Shown: piece by piece, positions 6,431 through 11,687 of the stretch
Position numbering within the stretch: position 1 is the first letter of the stretch
How the letters are laid out: the number at the start of each line of letters is the position of its first letter
IMG/VR virus record: IMGVR_UViG_3300020474_000050
Span: 1-34,881 of that record
Length of the DNA stretch: 34,881 bases
Source: a virus
Direction: 5' to 3' (one strand)
Made by a program: the position numbers and the translations under genes
The notes under the pieces: model-generated
Seen by the model: the letters and a program-made list of their open reading frames with translations, nothing else
What the model was told of the DNA's origin: nothing
The model's database searches: none

Positions 6431-6439
6431 ATAAGAACA

Positions 6440-6468
6440 TTTATAAGAAATTATGTAAACAATGTAAA
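6440..6468 (-). promoter_or_regulatory. Candidate promoter for the small terminase gene
   Basis: On the minus strand TTTACA (6468 to 6463), 17-bp spacer, TATAAA (6445 to 6440). The start would lie near 6433, about 3 nt before the ATG at 6430, giving a nearly leaderless message, in line with the absence of a ribosome site. The -35 is the middle copy of the left GTAAAC triplet, so whatever binds the repeats would control it. Confidence 0.45.
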
Positions 6469-6529
6469 CCTATGTAAACAAGCGAGGGCATATATAATAG
6501 GTTTGGTTTACGGTGTTTACGGTGTTTAC
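6455..6529. repeat. Mirror-image array: three GTAAAC facing three GTTTAC
   Basis: GTAAAC occurs at 6455, 6464 and 6474; its complement GTTTAC at 6506, 6515 and 6524. Within each triplet the copies are 9-10 bp apart. The pairs are symmetric about one centre near 6492 (6492, 6492 and 6492.5 for the three pairs). The centre contains TATAAT (6493-6498). The array lies between the divergent small-terminase gene and the large plus-strand operon. It is most simply read as a cooperative operator or an initiator-binding site. Confidence 0.75.
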
Positions 6530-6617
6530 AAGAAAAACCACTTGAAAAAAAATAAAATTATTTTCTCTGGTGAAACATATATAAAGTGTAAATCTGTAAA
6601 TTGTTTTATAATACCTC

Positions 6618-6669
6618 TTGACATATATTATAACAACATTATATTTGAGATATCTTTTAATTATTACAA
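6618..6669 (+). promoter_or_regulatory. Promoter and conserved leader of the methyltransferase operon
   Basis: TTGACA (6618-6623), 16-bp spacer, TATATT (6640-6645); the same 16-bp spacing and -10 as the 2414 promoter. The leader carries TATTACAA (6662-6669) and the AAGGAAGGA ribosome site for the gene at 6684. This looks like the strongest promoter in the window. Confidence 0.75.
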
Positions 6670-6683
6670 GGAAGGAATCAATT

Positions 6684-7088
6684 ATGATTACAAAGATAGA
6701 TAAGAATGAATGTCGTATCATTAGAGATGCAATAGTAAATGCTTTGAAAGATGTAGAGAATACTCTAGGTCTTGAGATTAATCTAGGTAGTGGTAGGTTT
6801 GATGAAGATTGTCTGACCTTTAATAAAGTAAGTTGCAAGGTTCAAGGTGCTAAGTCACAAGAACAGAAAGACTTAGATTGGTTTTTAACTACCACCCATG
6901 ACTATGACAACGTAGACTTTGACAAAGTATTTTCTTATCAAGGTAAGAAGTTCAAAGTTTCTGGCTTCAATATGAAAGCAAGGACTAATCGTTGGAACGT
7001 AGTCGATACTCTTACTGACAAACAGTATAGAATTAATGATGACACATTGAAAGCATGGTTCACAAAGGACAAGGCATCATGCGAATAG
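6684..7088 (+). CDS. Conserved small phage protein, unknown function
   Basis: A 134-residue protein, start chosen at 6684 with AAGGAAGGA upstream (an upstream in-frame start lies inside the promoter). The opening MITKIDKNECRIIRDAIVNAL and a following LGLEINLGSGRFDEDCLTF stretch (cited in parts) resemble a family of small phage proteins that start with KxxCxxIRxxIxxAL and a glycine-containing strand. The function is unknown. It is the first gene of an operon that runs to 11274 with overlapping starts and stops. Confidence 0.75.
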   Translation: MITKIDKNECRIIRDAIVNALKDVENTLGLEINLGSGRFDEDCLTFNKVSCKVQGAKSQEQKDLDWFLTTTHDYDNVDFDKVFSYQGKKFKVSGFNMKARTNRWNVVDTLTDKQYRINDDTLKAWFTKDKASCE

Positions 7089-7252
7089 TTCCTTGTGAGA
7101 ATGGTGTTGGTGAGTGGGAGATTGATCCTACTCACGAAACCTTTGACACTTACGCAGAAGCAGAAGAGCATCTGCGTAAGTTAGAAGACGAGATGTCTTT
7201 AGTAAATATTCAAATGGATTTATTTAGATTATTAGAAGGGAGGAGGTCATGA
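7079..7252 (+). CDS. Small protein, unknown function
   Basis: A 57-residue acidic protein that starts at 7079 inside the end of the preceding gene (10-nt overlap). It consists of a short strand region (RIVPCENGVGEWEI) and a helix rich in Glu/Leu (TYAEAEEHLRKLEDEM). It stops in an ATGA overlap with the next gene. No family recognised. Confidence 0.65.
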   Translation: MRIVPCENGVGEWEIDPTHETFDTYAEAEEHLRKLEDEMSLVNIQMDLFRLLEGRRS

Positions 7253-7485
7253 ATGGTAAAGATTGGAATAAGAATGACACTTCATACTACGCAGTTTACT
7301 ACAGAGAAGAGTATGGGGAATCGATTGACGTAGTCACGAATGACTTTGGGGGATGGTTGAAAAAAACCAACGAGGATAGAGTTGATGAAGACCATCCAGA
7401 TTACGAGATATACACAAATAGTAAATATAAACCTGACGATTTTCTATTAAAAGATGTTGAAGTATTTTCAAGGAAGGGAAAATAA
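7249..7485 (+). CDS. Small protein sharing an 11-residue identical segment with the giant virion protein
   Basis: A 78-residue protein, started from an ATGA overlap with AGGAGG upstream. Residues 52-62, YEIYTNSKYKP, are identical in protein and in all 33 bases to a segment of the 1455-residue virion protein (23983-24015). Around this core the similarity fades but keeps a pattern: FGGWLKK before it (residues 33-39) against MGSYLRR, and EVFSR after it against DIFFR. It may be a captured or duplicated piece of the virion protein domain. The function is unknown. Confidence 0.75.
   Translation: MNGKDWNKNDTSYYAVYYREEYGESIDVVTNDFGGWLKKTNEDRVDEDHPDYEIYTNSKYKPDDFLLKDVEVFSRKGK
7402..7434 (+). repeat. 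33-nt exact dispersed repeat, copy 1 (inverted relative to copy 2)
   Basis: The 33 bases 7402-7434 are identical to the reverse complement of 23983-24015. Both copies are exactly 11 in-frame codons (YEIYTNSKYKP). The bases immediately outside differ on both sides. Confidence 0.9.
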
Positions 7486-7486
7486 A

Positions 7487-7906
7487 ATGCCTAATCATTG
7501 TACAAACGAAGTGTATATAAGTTTCAAGGATCAAGGAACGACAGATAAGTTTCTTGAATTTGTGAAAGGCAAAGACACAGAGGGGGAAGAGATGCCTTTT
7601 ACATTCAACGCAATCATACCAACACCAAATGGCAAGTGGGATTATGATTGGTGTTGTAAAAATTGGGGAACAAAATGGGATGCCTACAATCATGGGGGTG
7701 GAGATAGCAGAGTTGTCATTGATAAAGAAGACGACCAAATTGTAACCATAGAATTTCTTACTGCATGGGGACCTCCCCATCCTATCTTAGAAAAGATTAA
7801 TGAAAAGTTTGGCGATAAGATTGAGTATTGCAGATGGTTTTATCGAGATGAAGCAGACATGTTCTGTGGTTATCTTGATGAAGATGTGGGGATGAGTGAT
7901 GAGTAA
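7487..7906 (+). CDS. YubB/DUF1281-like ferredoxin-fold protein
   Basis: A 139-residue protein beginning MPNHCTN, followed by FNAIIPTPNGKWDYDW and CCKNWGTKWDA, then FLTAWGPPHPILEKI and a C-terminal FCGYLDED. The order MPNxCTN... F(N)xIIPxP... WCxxNWGTKWDA... F.TAW.PP.P is that of the YubB-type (DUF1281) ferredoxin-like proteins found on plasmids and phages. No biochemical role is established. The ATG at 7487 is preferred, 2 nt after the previous stop, with AAGGAAGGG upstream. Confidence 0.85.
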   Translation: MPNHCTNEVYISFKDQGTTDKFLEFVKGKDTEGEEMPFTFNAIIPTPNGKWDYDWCCKNWGTKWDAYNHGGGDSRVVIDKEDDQIVTIEFLTAWGPPHPILEKINEKFGDKIEYCRWFYRDEADMFCGYLDEDVGMSDE

Positions 7907-8087
7907 AAAGAAAAAAGATACTTACTACCTTAGAGTTCGAGTAACATATGAAGATGTAGTTGAGGTGAAAGCTAAAGACTTTCACGAGGCACAATGTAAA
8001 GCAGAACAATATGTATTCGACAATATGAATGATGGCATTGAATCAACAACAGAAATAGAGGAGTGGTCAGATGAGTTCCACCACTAG
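7899..8087 (+). CDS. Small protein, unknown function
   Basis: A 62-residue protein starting with a basic run (SKKKK), then RVRVTYEDVVEVKAKDF and a helix with EAQCKAEQYVF, probably a small beta-alpha domain. The start at 7899 lies in the last codons of the preceding gene, and its own end overlaps the methyltransferase by 17 nt. No family recognised. Confidence 0.7.
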   Translation: MSKKKKDTYYLRVRVTYEDVVEVKAKDFHEAQCKAEQYVFDNMNDGIESTTEIEEWSDEFHH

Positions 8088-9537
8088 ACTTAGACACGTA
8101 GATTTATGTAGTGGCATAGGTGGTTTCAGCTTGGGATTTTCTTGGGCTGAATTATCTAAGACCATTATGTTCTGTGACACAGAAAAGTGGTGCAGACAAA
8201 TACTTAACCAAAATTTTCCAAACATACCTATAGCTACAGATGTAAAGGAGTTAGCTAATGACCCAGAAAGACTTGTTCCAGACCACGACATCCTCACGGC
8301 AGGATACCCATGTCAACCCTTCTCCGTCGCGGGACTTAGGAAAGGCGAAAAAGATGACCGCCACATCTGGCCGGACATCTTTAGAATTGTTACATTCAAA
8401 AGACCCTCTTGGTGCGTTTTCGAAAACGTTTATGGTCACGTTGCCTTGGGCCTCGACAAAGTGTTGTCTGACATGGAAAGCCAAGGCTACGCCACACGGA
8501 CGTTTATTGTACCAGCTTGTTCCAAAAATGCTCCCCATAGGAGAGATAGATTATGGATCGTCTGCAAAAATGTGGAGGACTCCAATAGTGGACGACTCGA
8601 AGAACGTAACTCCAAATCCCAAGAGGCATCAAGGTCTGTACGCACAAGTGCAAGAGACGGGGATGGAGAAACTTTGGGCGACACCTCGAGTGGGGGGAGA
8701 GGAAGGCTTCGAGTCAGTAGAGAAGAGGTTGGGGACTCAAGCAGCCAAGAAGCACAATCTGTACTCGCAAGTTCAGTACGAGGAGATGTGGCTGACACCA
8801 ACATCAACCAACATAAACGAGAGGACAGAAGAGGGGATGCAGAAAAGAAAGGAGATGAGAAACAAAAGTGGACGCAACACAGTTCCTCCGGGAAATCTAG
8901 CAGAACAAGTGAAGCATGGGTATCCCATCAAGGACATGCGAGAGAGCAAACTATGGCCTACTCCAAATGCTTGGGATGGGAACAGAGGACCGAGATCCAA
9001 GGAGAATTTGATCGAGAAGAACCATCAGATCAATCTGATCTCAGCGGTGAAGGACGCACAAGATCCAGAACCAGTTCACATGTGGCCTACACCTCGAGCC
9101 AAGGAACCTGGAAGGACGACCAAAGGTTATGGGAGAGGTCTGAAGGAGTTGGTCGAGGGGAAGGAACAACTATGGCCGACACCTCGGGCGAGGGATTACA
9201 AGGACGGAACCTCGATACCACCTTCGATCAAGGAAGGGAAGAGGAGTCACAACTTGGGTACGAAGGTACAAGAGAAGATGTGGCCTACACCATCAGCCAA
9301 CGAGGACGCGGCGGGTCTTCCAGGAGGGAAGATGCAGAAGATGTTGGGCAACCATCCAGAATTAGGGAAGACGAAGGCATCTGGTTCGCTGAACCCGACG
9401 TGGGTAGAGTGGCTCATGGGATATCCAAAAGGGTGGACCGTCTTAAAGGATTAGGTAATGCCATAGTACCACAGTTGGCAATGCAAATTGGATTAGCAAT
9501 TAAAGAGGAGATTGATAATGACAAGCATACGAAGTGA
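8071..9537 (+). CDS. DNA (cytosine-5) methyltransferase with an unusual target-recognition region
   Basis: A 488-residue enzyme that methylates cytosine at C5 using SAM. Seen in order: motif I DLCSGIGGFSLG (11-22), motif IV GYPCQPF with catalytic Cys81, motif VI FENV (117-120), motif VIII HRRDRLWIV (156-164), and motifs IX/X RLKGLGNAIVPQ (457-468). Residues ~170-445, where the target-recognition domain should be, are dominated by Ser, Arg, Glu, Gly and Asp, with VADT/VAYT repeats. The same DNA encodes a second, conserved protein in another frame. It starts 8 nt after GAGGAG. It may protect the phage genome from host restriction; no partner endonuclease is present. Confidence 0.93.
   Translation: MSSTTRLRHVDLCSGIGGFSLGFSWAELSKTIMFCDTEKWCRQILNQNFPNIPIATDVKELANDPERLVPDHDILTAGYPCQPFSVAGLRKGEKDDRHIWPDIFRIVTFKRPSWCVFENVYGHVALGLDKVLSDMESQGYATRTFIVPACSKNAPHRRDRLWIVCKNVEDSNSGRLEERNSKSQEASRSVRTSARDGDGETLGDTSSGGRGRLRVSREEVGDSSSQEAQSVLASSVRGDVADTNINQHKREDRRGDAEKKGDEKQKWTQHSSSGKSSRTSEAWVSHQGHAREQTMAYSKCLGWEQRTEIQGEFDREEPSDQSDLSGEGRTRSRTSSHVAYTSSQGTWKDDQRLWERSEGVGRGEGTTMADTSGEGLQGRNLDTTFDQGREEESQLGYEGTREDVAYTISQRGRGGSSRREDAEDVGQPSRIREDEGIWFAEPDVGRVAHGISKRVDRLKGLGNAIVPQLAMQIGLAIKEEIDNDKHTK
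8258..9454 (+). CDS. Nested (overprinted) gene inside the methyltransferase: WxTP-repeat phage protein
   Basis: A 398-codon frame lies wholly inside the methyltransferase, shifted by one base. It has its own ribosome site, AAAGGAG (8244-8250), 7 nt before the ATG. The protein has a Thr/Ser-rich N-terminus, CCLTWKAKATPHGRLLYQL (about 69-87), seven (M/L)W(P/R/A/L)TP repeats at about residues 105, 139, 177, 232, 275, 305 and 341, and a C-terminal block SLNPTWVEWLMGYPKGWT (377-394). From memory, the WPTP repeats and the LNPxWVEWLMGxPxGWT ending are conserved in a family of phage proteins linked to C5 methyltransferases. The function is unknown; a regulator or partner of the methyltransferase is an inference. 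Confidence 0.8.
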   Translation: MTQKDLFQTTTSSRQDTHVNPSPSRDLGKAKKMTATSGRTSLELLHSKDPLGAFSKTFMVTLPWASTKCCLTWKAKATPHGRLLYQLVPKMLPIGEIDYGSSAKMWRTPIVDDSKNVTPNPKRHQGLYAQVQETGMEKLWATPRVGGEEGFESVEKRLGTQAAKKHNLYSQVQYEEMWLTPTSTNINERTEEGMQKRKEMRNKSGRNTVPPGNLAEQVKHGYPIKDMRESKLWPTPNAWDGNRGPRSKENLIEKNHQINLISAVKDAQDPEPVHMWPTPRAKEPGRTTKGYGRGLKELVEGKEQLWPTPRARDYKDGTSIPPSIKEGKRSHNLGTKVQEKMWPTPSANEDAAGLPGGKMQKMLGNHPELGKTKASGSLNPTWVEWLMGYPKGWTVLKD

Positions 9538-9937
9538 TCTATCTGGAGAGAGATTAATTCGAGAGGACAGAGTGACAAGTGTACCCAAGTGTTACACTTG
9601 TCAAAGGGAAGCCAAGCGAAAAACTGTGACGCATTACAGTACACATGCTTACCAAGGTCCCGAAGAAATTAAGAAGGAAACACCGGTTACAGATGAGAAT
9701 GGTAGAGTTTCCTACATTACAGAGGTGTTTACTGGACATTATGTTATGAAGTTCGGCAACTTTTGTTCTGTTAAATGTGGATTGAATTGGGCGAATAGTG
9801 AGCTAAACAGAAGAAGAATACATAGGCTTGAACAAAAGCAAGCCAAGGCTCAACGAGTTGGTGAGGGTTGGAGTTCTGAAAACCAGGCTAAACTTCAGCA
9901 ATTCAAAGAAGCACAGAAGGGGAAGAGGTATGGATAA
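9518..9937 (+). CDS. Putative zinc-binding small protein
   Basis: A 139-residue protein with CYTC (Cys25, Cys28) and FCSVKC (Cys83, Cys87), about 55 residues apart. This looks like a four-cysteine zinc site of a treble-clef or ribbon type. The C-terminal third is a basic, Gln/Lys-rich helix (RRRIHRLEQKQAKAQ). Start taken at 9518 with AAGAGGAG 7 nt upstream, so it overlaps the methyltransferase by 20 nt. Nucleic-acid binding is plausible; no family recognised. Confidence 0.7.
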   Translation: MTSIRSDLSGERLIREDRVTSVPKCYTCQREAKRKTVTHYSTHAYQGPEEIKKETPVTDENGRVSYITEVFTGHYVMKFGNFCSVKCGLNWANSELNRRRIHRLEQKQAKAQRVGEGWSSENQAKLQQFKEAQKGKRYG

Positions 9938-10112
9938 CAAAAAGAAATCCATAGCTGATGAGTTCGCAATCAATAACTTTCTTAACAAAGAGAAAGAACA
10001 TGCAAACAGATGGGCAAACCAGCACCGATGGAGAAATGGTGGCAGACATATATCGAAAGCTATTAGGACTCATTTGACGAAAGGTAAGAAGACCAATGCG
10101 AAAAATAAATAG
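9930..10112 (+). CDS. Small basic protein, unknown function
   Basis: A 60-residue, strongly basic protein (MDNKKK at the start, TKGKKTNAKNK at the end) with a central Trp/Arg/His-rich segment (RWANQHRWRNGGRH). The start at 9930 has GGAAGAGG directly upstream and lies in the end of the previous gene. It probably binds nucleic acid, judged only from charge. Confidence 0.6.
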   Translation: MDNKKKSIADEFAINNFLNKEKEHANRWANQHRWRNGGRHISKAIRTHLTKGKKTNAKNK

Positions 10113-10278
10113 GGCTGAAGAATACCAGTTGCAGTTTCTAAGACGAGAGGTAGATCGTACTATGGAACAATGGATTGCAAAGCCGCAACATCAAGACCTA
10201 TCGAGCAACGCAAACCAGGCACAAAAAGAATTGAGAGAATTTGTAATCAAACTAAGGAAAGAAGGAGTTAATATATGA
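10096..10278 (+). CDS. Small helical protein, unknown function
   Basis: A 60-residue protein, mostly helical with basic and Gln-rich character (EYQLQFLRREVDRTMEQW; QAQKELREFVIKLRKEG). It overlaps its neighbours on both sides (17 nt before; ATGA after). No family recognised. Confidence 0.6.
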   Translation: MRKINRAEEYQLQFLRREVDRTMEQWIAKPQHQDLSSNANQAQKELREFVIKLRKEGVNI

Positions 10279-10589
10279 GTGAATATAATAAATATGATGA
10301 ACATGGAAACTTAAAACCACCAATATCTTTTTATAATAATCCAAAGGATCAGATTAAGCAGATACTTGTAGAATACTTAACGTCTAGTGGTAGTGGATTC
10401 GCAATCACAGAGGAAGGGGAGCAAGTATTCTTATCAGAACGACTTGTATCTCGCATGGATGTACAACCCGGAGATATCTTTGATGCACATGTATTGCTAA
10501 ACTACGCAGACAAAAGAGAGAGGATCAAGTACCGGGCAATGAGAATAGTAGAGCCACAAGTAATAGCACCCATCTTTCAAGATACTTGA
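10275..10589 (+). CDS. Possible OB-fold (cold-shock-like) protein
   Basis: A 104-residue protein. SGSGFAITEEGEQVFLSERL (residues ~38-57), followed by VQPGDIFDAHVL and YRAMRIV, follows the strand pattern of a cold-shock-type OB fold: G-x-G-F-A...VF(L/I)...G-D-x-F-x-A. The usual RNP aromatic residues are not all present, so I hold this loosely. It would bind single-stranded nucleic acid. It is the last gene before an internal promoter region. Confidence 0.65.
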   Translation: MSEYNKYDEHGNLKPPISFYNNPKDQIKQILVEYLTSSGSGFAITEEGEQVFLSERLVSRMDVQPGDIFDAHVLLNYADKRERIKYRAMRIVEPQVIAPIFQDT

Positions 10590-10653
10590 CCATAACTTGT
10601 CCTTAGTGTACAAGTAGTTACCTAGAGTATAACAATTAAGGAGTAGGTAACTA
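10586..10653 (+). promoter_or_regulatory. Internal promoter with 10-bp inverted-repeat operator
   Basis: TTGACC (10586-10591), 17-bp spacer, TACAAG (10609-10614). Downstream is TATAACAA (10628-10635), matching the early leader. TAGTTACCTA (10615-10624) and TAGGTAACTA (10644-10653) form a perfect inverted repeat 19 bp apart that brackets the leader and the AAGGAG ribosome site and ends on the first base of the start codon. The next gene encodes a ribbon-helix-helix protein, so autoregulation is likely. Confidence 0.6.
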
Positions 10654-10883
10654 TGAATGAGAATGAATTTGCAAAAGGTCATTTAAAAGATAAGCTAACT
10701 ATTAGTCTTCCTAACAAGAAAGAGCTACCTTTTAGAAATGTAGCTCTTCTCCCGGAAGACCACGATAAGTTAAAAGCTATAGCAGTTACGGAGCAGAGAA
10801 CAATGACACGACAACTATCTGTTATTATTCGGAGAGAATACGAAAAGTATTATGATCCAGCTGAACCCACAGTAGGTTCATAA
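10653..10883 (+). CDS. Ribbon-helix-helix (Arc-like) DNA-binding protein, probable autoregulator
   Basis: A 76-residue protein. The RHH core starts at about residue 27: strand FRNVALL, helix PEDHDKLKAIAVTEQ, turn R-T, helix MTRQLSVIIRREYEKY. This is the Arc/CopG arrangement, in which two copies pair their strands and lay them into the DNA major groove. About 25 extra residues precede the strand. It follows a perfect 10-bp inverted repeat in its own leader. Expected role: repression of its own unit, or of other phage promoters. Confidence 0.8.
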   Translation: MNENEFAKGHLKDKLTISLPNKKELPFRNVALLPEDHDKLKAIAVTEQRTMTRQLSVIIRREYEKYYDPAEPTVGS

Positions 10884-11104
10884 TGATCTATGAAGGAGCA
10901 GTAACAGGAACACAGATTGTTTTGTATAGCTTTCTAATGGTTGTAAACTTTGAGAAAGAAGTAGATTGCGAAGCAGCTGCAAAGATTGTACACAAAGAAG
11001 AGTACATTGAAGGTGGATGTTGGAAGTCATATAGATATGTCCATTCAGCACCAATGAAAAGACCAGATGACTTATGGAGAAATGTAAGTGGGGGTAGAGA
11101 ATGA
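10883..11104 (+). CDS. Small protein, unknown function
   Basis: A 73-residue protein started at a TAATG overlap with the RHH gene and ended in an ATGA overlap with the next. It has a hydrophobic N-terminal stretch (TQIVLYSFLMVVNF, ~residues 9-22), weakly membrane-like but interrupted, then a charged region with several Lys/Glu and Trp residues. No family recognised. Confidence 0.65.
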   Translation: MIYEGAVTGTQIVLYSFLMVVNFEKEVDCEAAAKIVHKEEYIEGGCWKSYRYVHSAPMKRPDDLWRNVSGGRE

Positions 11105-11274
11105 CATGTCCTAGATGTGGTACACATCCAACGTGTTATGTCTATGTGCATGGACACATGCAATGTGCTTTATGTAATCAAGTCATAGATGATTGTTGTC
11201 AAGGAGAACAATGTTATGATCCTTGGAAAGTACAATCAGATAAGAACATAACTAGCGACAAGAAAGGAGAATGA
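11101..11274 (+). CDS. Zinc-ribbon protein, short
   Basis: A 57-residue protein from the ATGA overlap at 11101. CPRC (Cys3, Cys6) and CALC (Cys22, Cys25) form a classical zinc ribbon, followed by DDCCQGE. This CPRCG...HGH..C..C...DDCCQGE layout is a recurrent small phage protein. It probably binds zinc and perhaps nucleic acid; no activity is known to me. It is the last gene of the operon before the terminator. Confidence 0.8.
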   Translation: MTCPRCGTHPTCYVYVHGHMQCALCNQVIDDCCQGEQCYDPWKVQSDKNITSDKKGE

Positions 11275-11326
11275 TGGTATGCTACGAATCATACTCATAA
11301 TCCCTCCTACCCGTAAGGGACACCTC

Positions 11327-11363
11327 GGGGGAGATTTTCTCCATGATCTCCCCCACTTTTTTT
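11327..11363 (+). terminator. Strong intrinsic terminator of the methyltransferase operon
   Basis: A perfect 9-bp GC-rich stem GGGGGAGAT/ATCTCCCCC (11327-11335 with 11346-11354), 10-nt loop, then AC followed by seven T (11357-11363). It ends the plus-strand operon that begins at 6684. The T-run overlaps the stop codon of the convergent 26-residue gene. Confidence 0.9.
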
Positions 11364-11442
11364 AGATACGCAGTATAGCTATCAAGATACTGACGATAGC
11401 TACATAACATATTAAGTACCATAGCATTATAAAGAAATCCAT
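11362..11442 (-). CDS. 26-residue single-TM microprotein coupled to the helicase operon
   Basis: ATG at 11442 forms a TAATG overlap with the stop of the preceding gene, and AGAGGA lies 5 nt upstream, an excellent ribosome site. The peptide is almost entirely hydrophobic (MDFFIMLWYLICYVAIVSIL, then IAILRI), so it should insert into the membrane once. No family recognised. Its last codon overlaps the T-run of the opposing terminator. Short as it is, start, coupling and composition agree, but only expression data would prove it. Confidence 0.55.
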   Translation of the reverse strand: MDFFIMLWYLICYVAIVSILIAILRI

Positions 11443-11687
11443 TACTTCCTCTTTAACTGATTCGTTTTACCTTCTTTACCTTTCAACAATCTTTCCGGCT
11501 CTCTTGAATACCCACGTATCTGCGTAACGTTGTTACGTTTCATGGCTTTCAAAAATGCAGATGCGATTGAAGTGTCCAGACCACTAAGATTTGATATCTC
11601 TTTTGTTGCGTTCTCTAGGTTCGTCCACCCTTTTTTATAATCACATACTGCTTCTATTAATTCCTCTTTGGTTTTAGAGTTAGCCAT
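11442..11687 (-). CDS. Small basic helical protein downstream of the helicase
   Basis: An 81-residue protein, basic at the C-terminus (RLLKGKEGKTNQLKRK), helical, with KTKEELIEAVCDYKKGW at the start. The gene overlaps the helicase end by 31 nt, so the two are co-translated. It may be a DNA-binding helper of the helicase; that is inference from charge and position. No family recognised. Confidence 0.7.
   Translation of the reverse strand: MANSKTKEELIEAVCDYKKGWTNLENATKEISNLSGLDTSIASAFLKAMKRNNVTQIRGYSREPERLLKGKEGKTNQLKRK

Noticed and set aside
7402-7434. 33-nt repeat as a phage attachment site
   Set aside because: Both copies are in-frame protein-coding with the same peptide, no integrase is present, and the copies are in opposite orientation inside unrelated operons.
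8487-9000. Minus-strand open frames opposite the methyltransferase
   Set aside because: They have no ribosome sites and no recognisable motifs. They arise because the region is under strong composition bias from two plus-strand frames.
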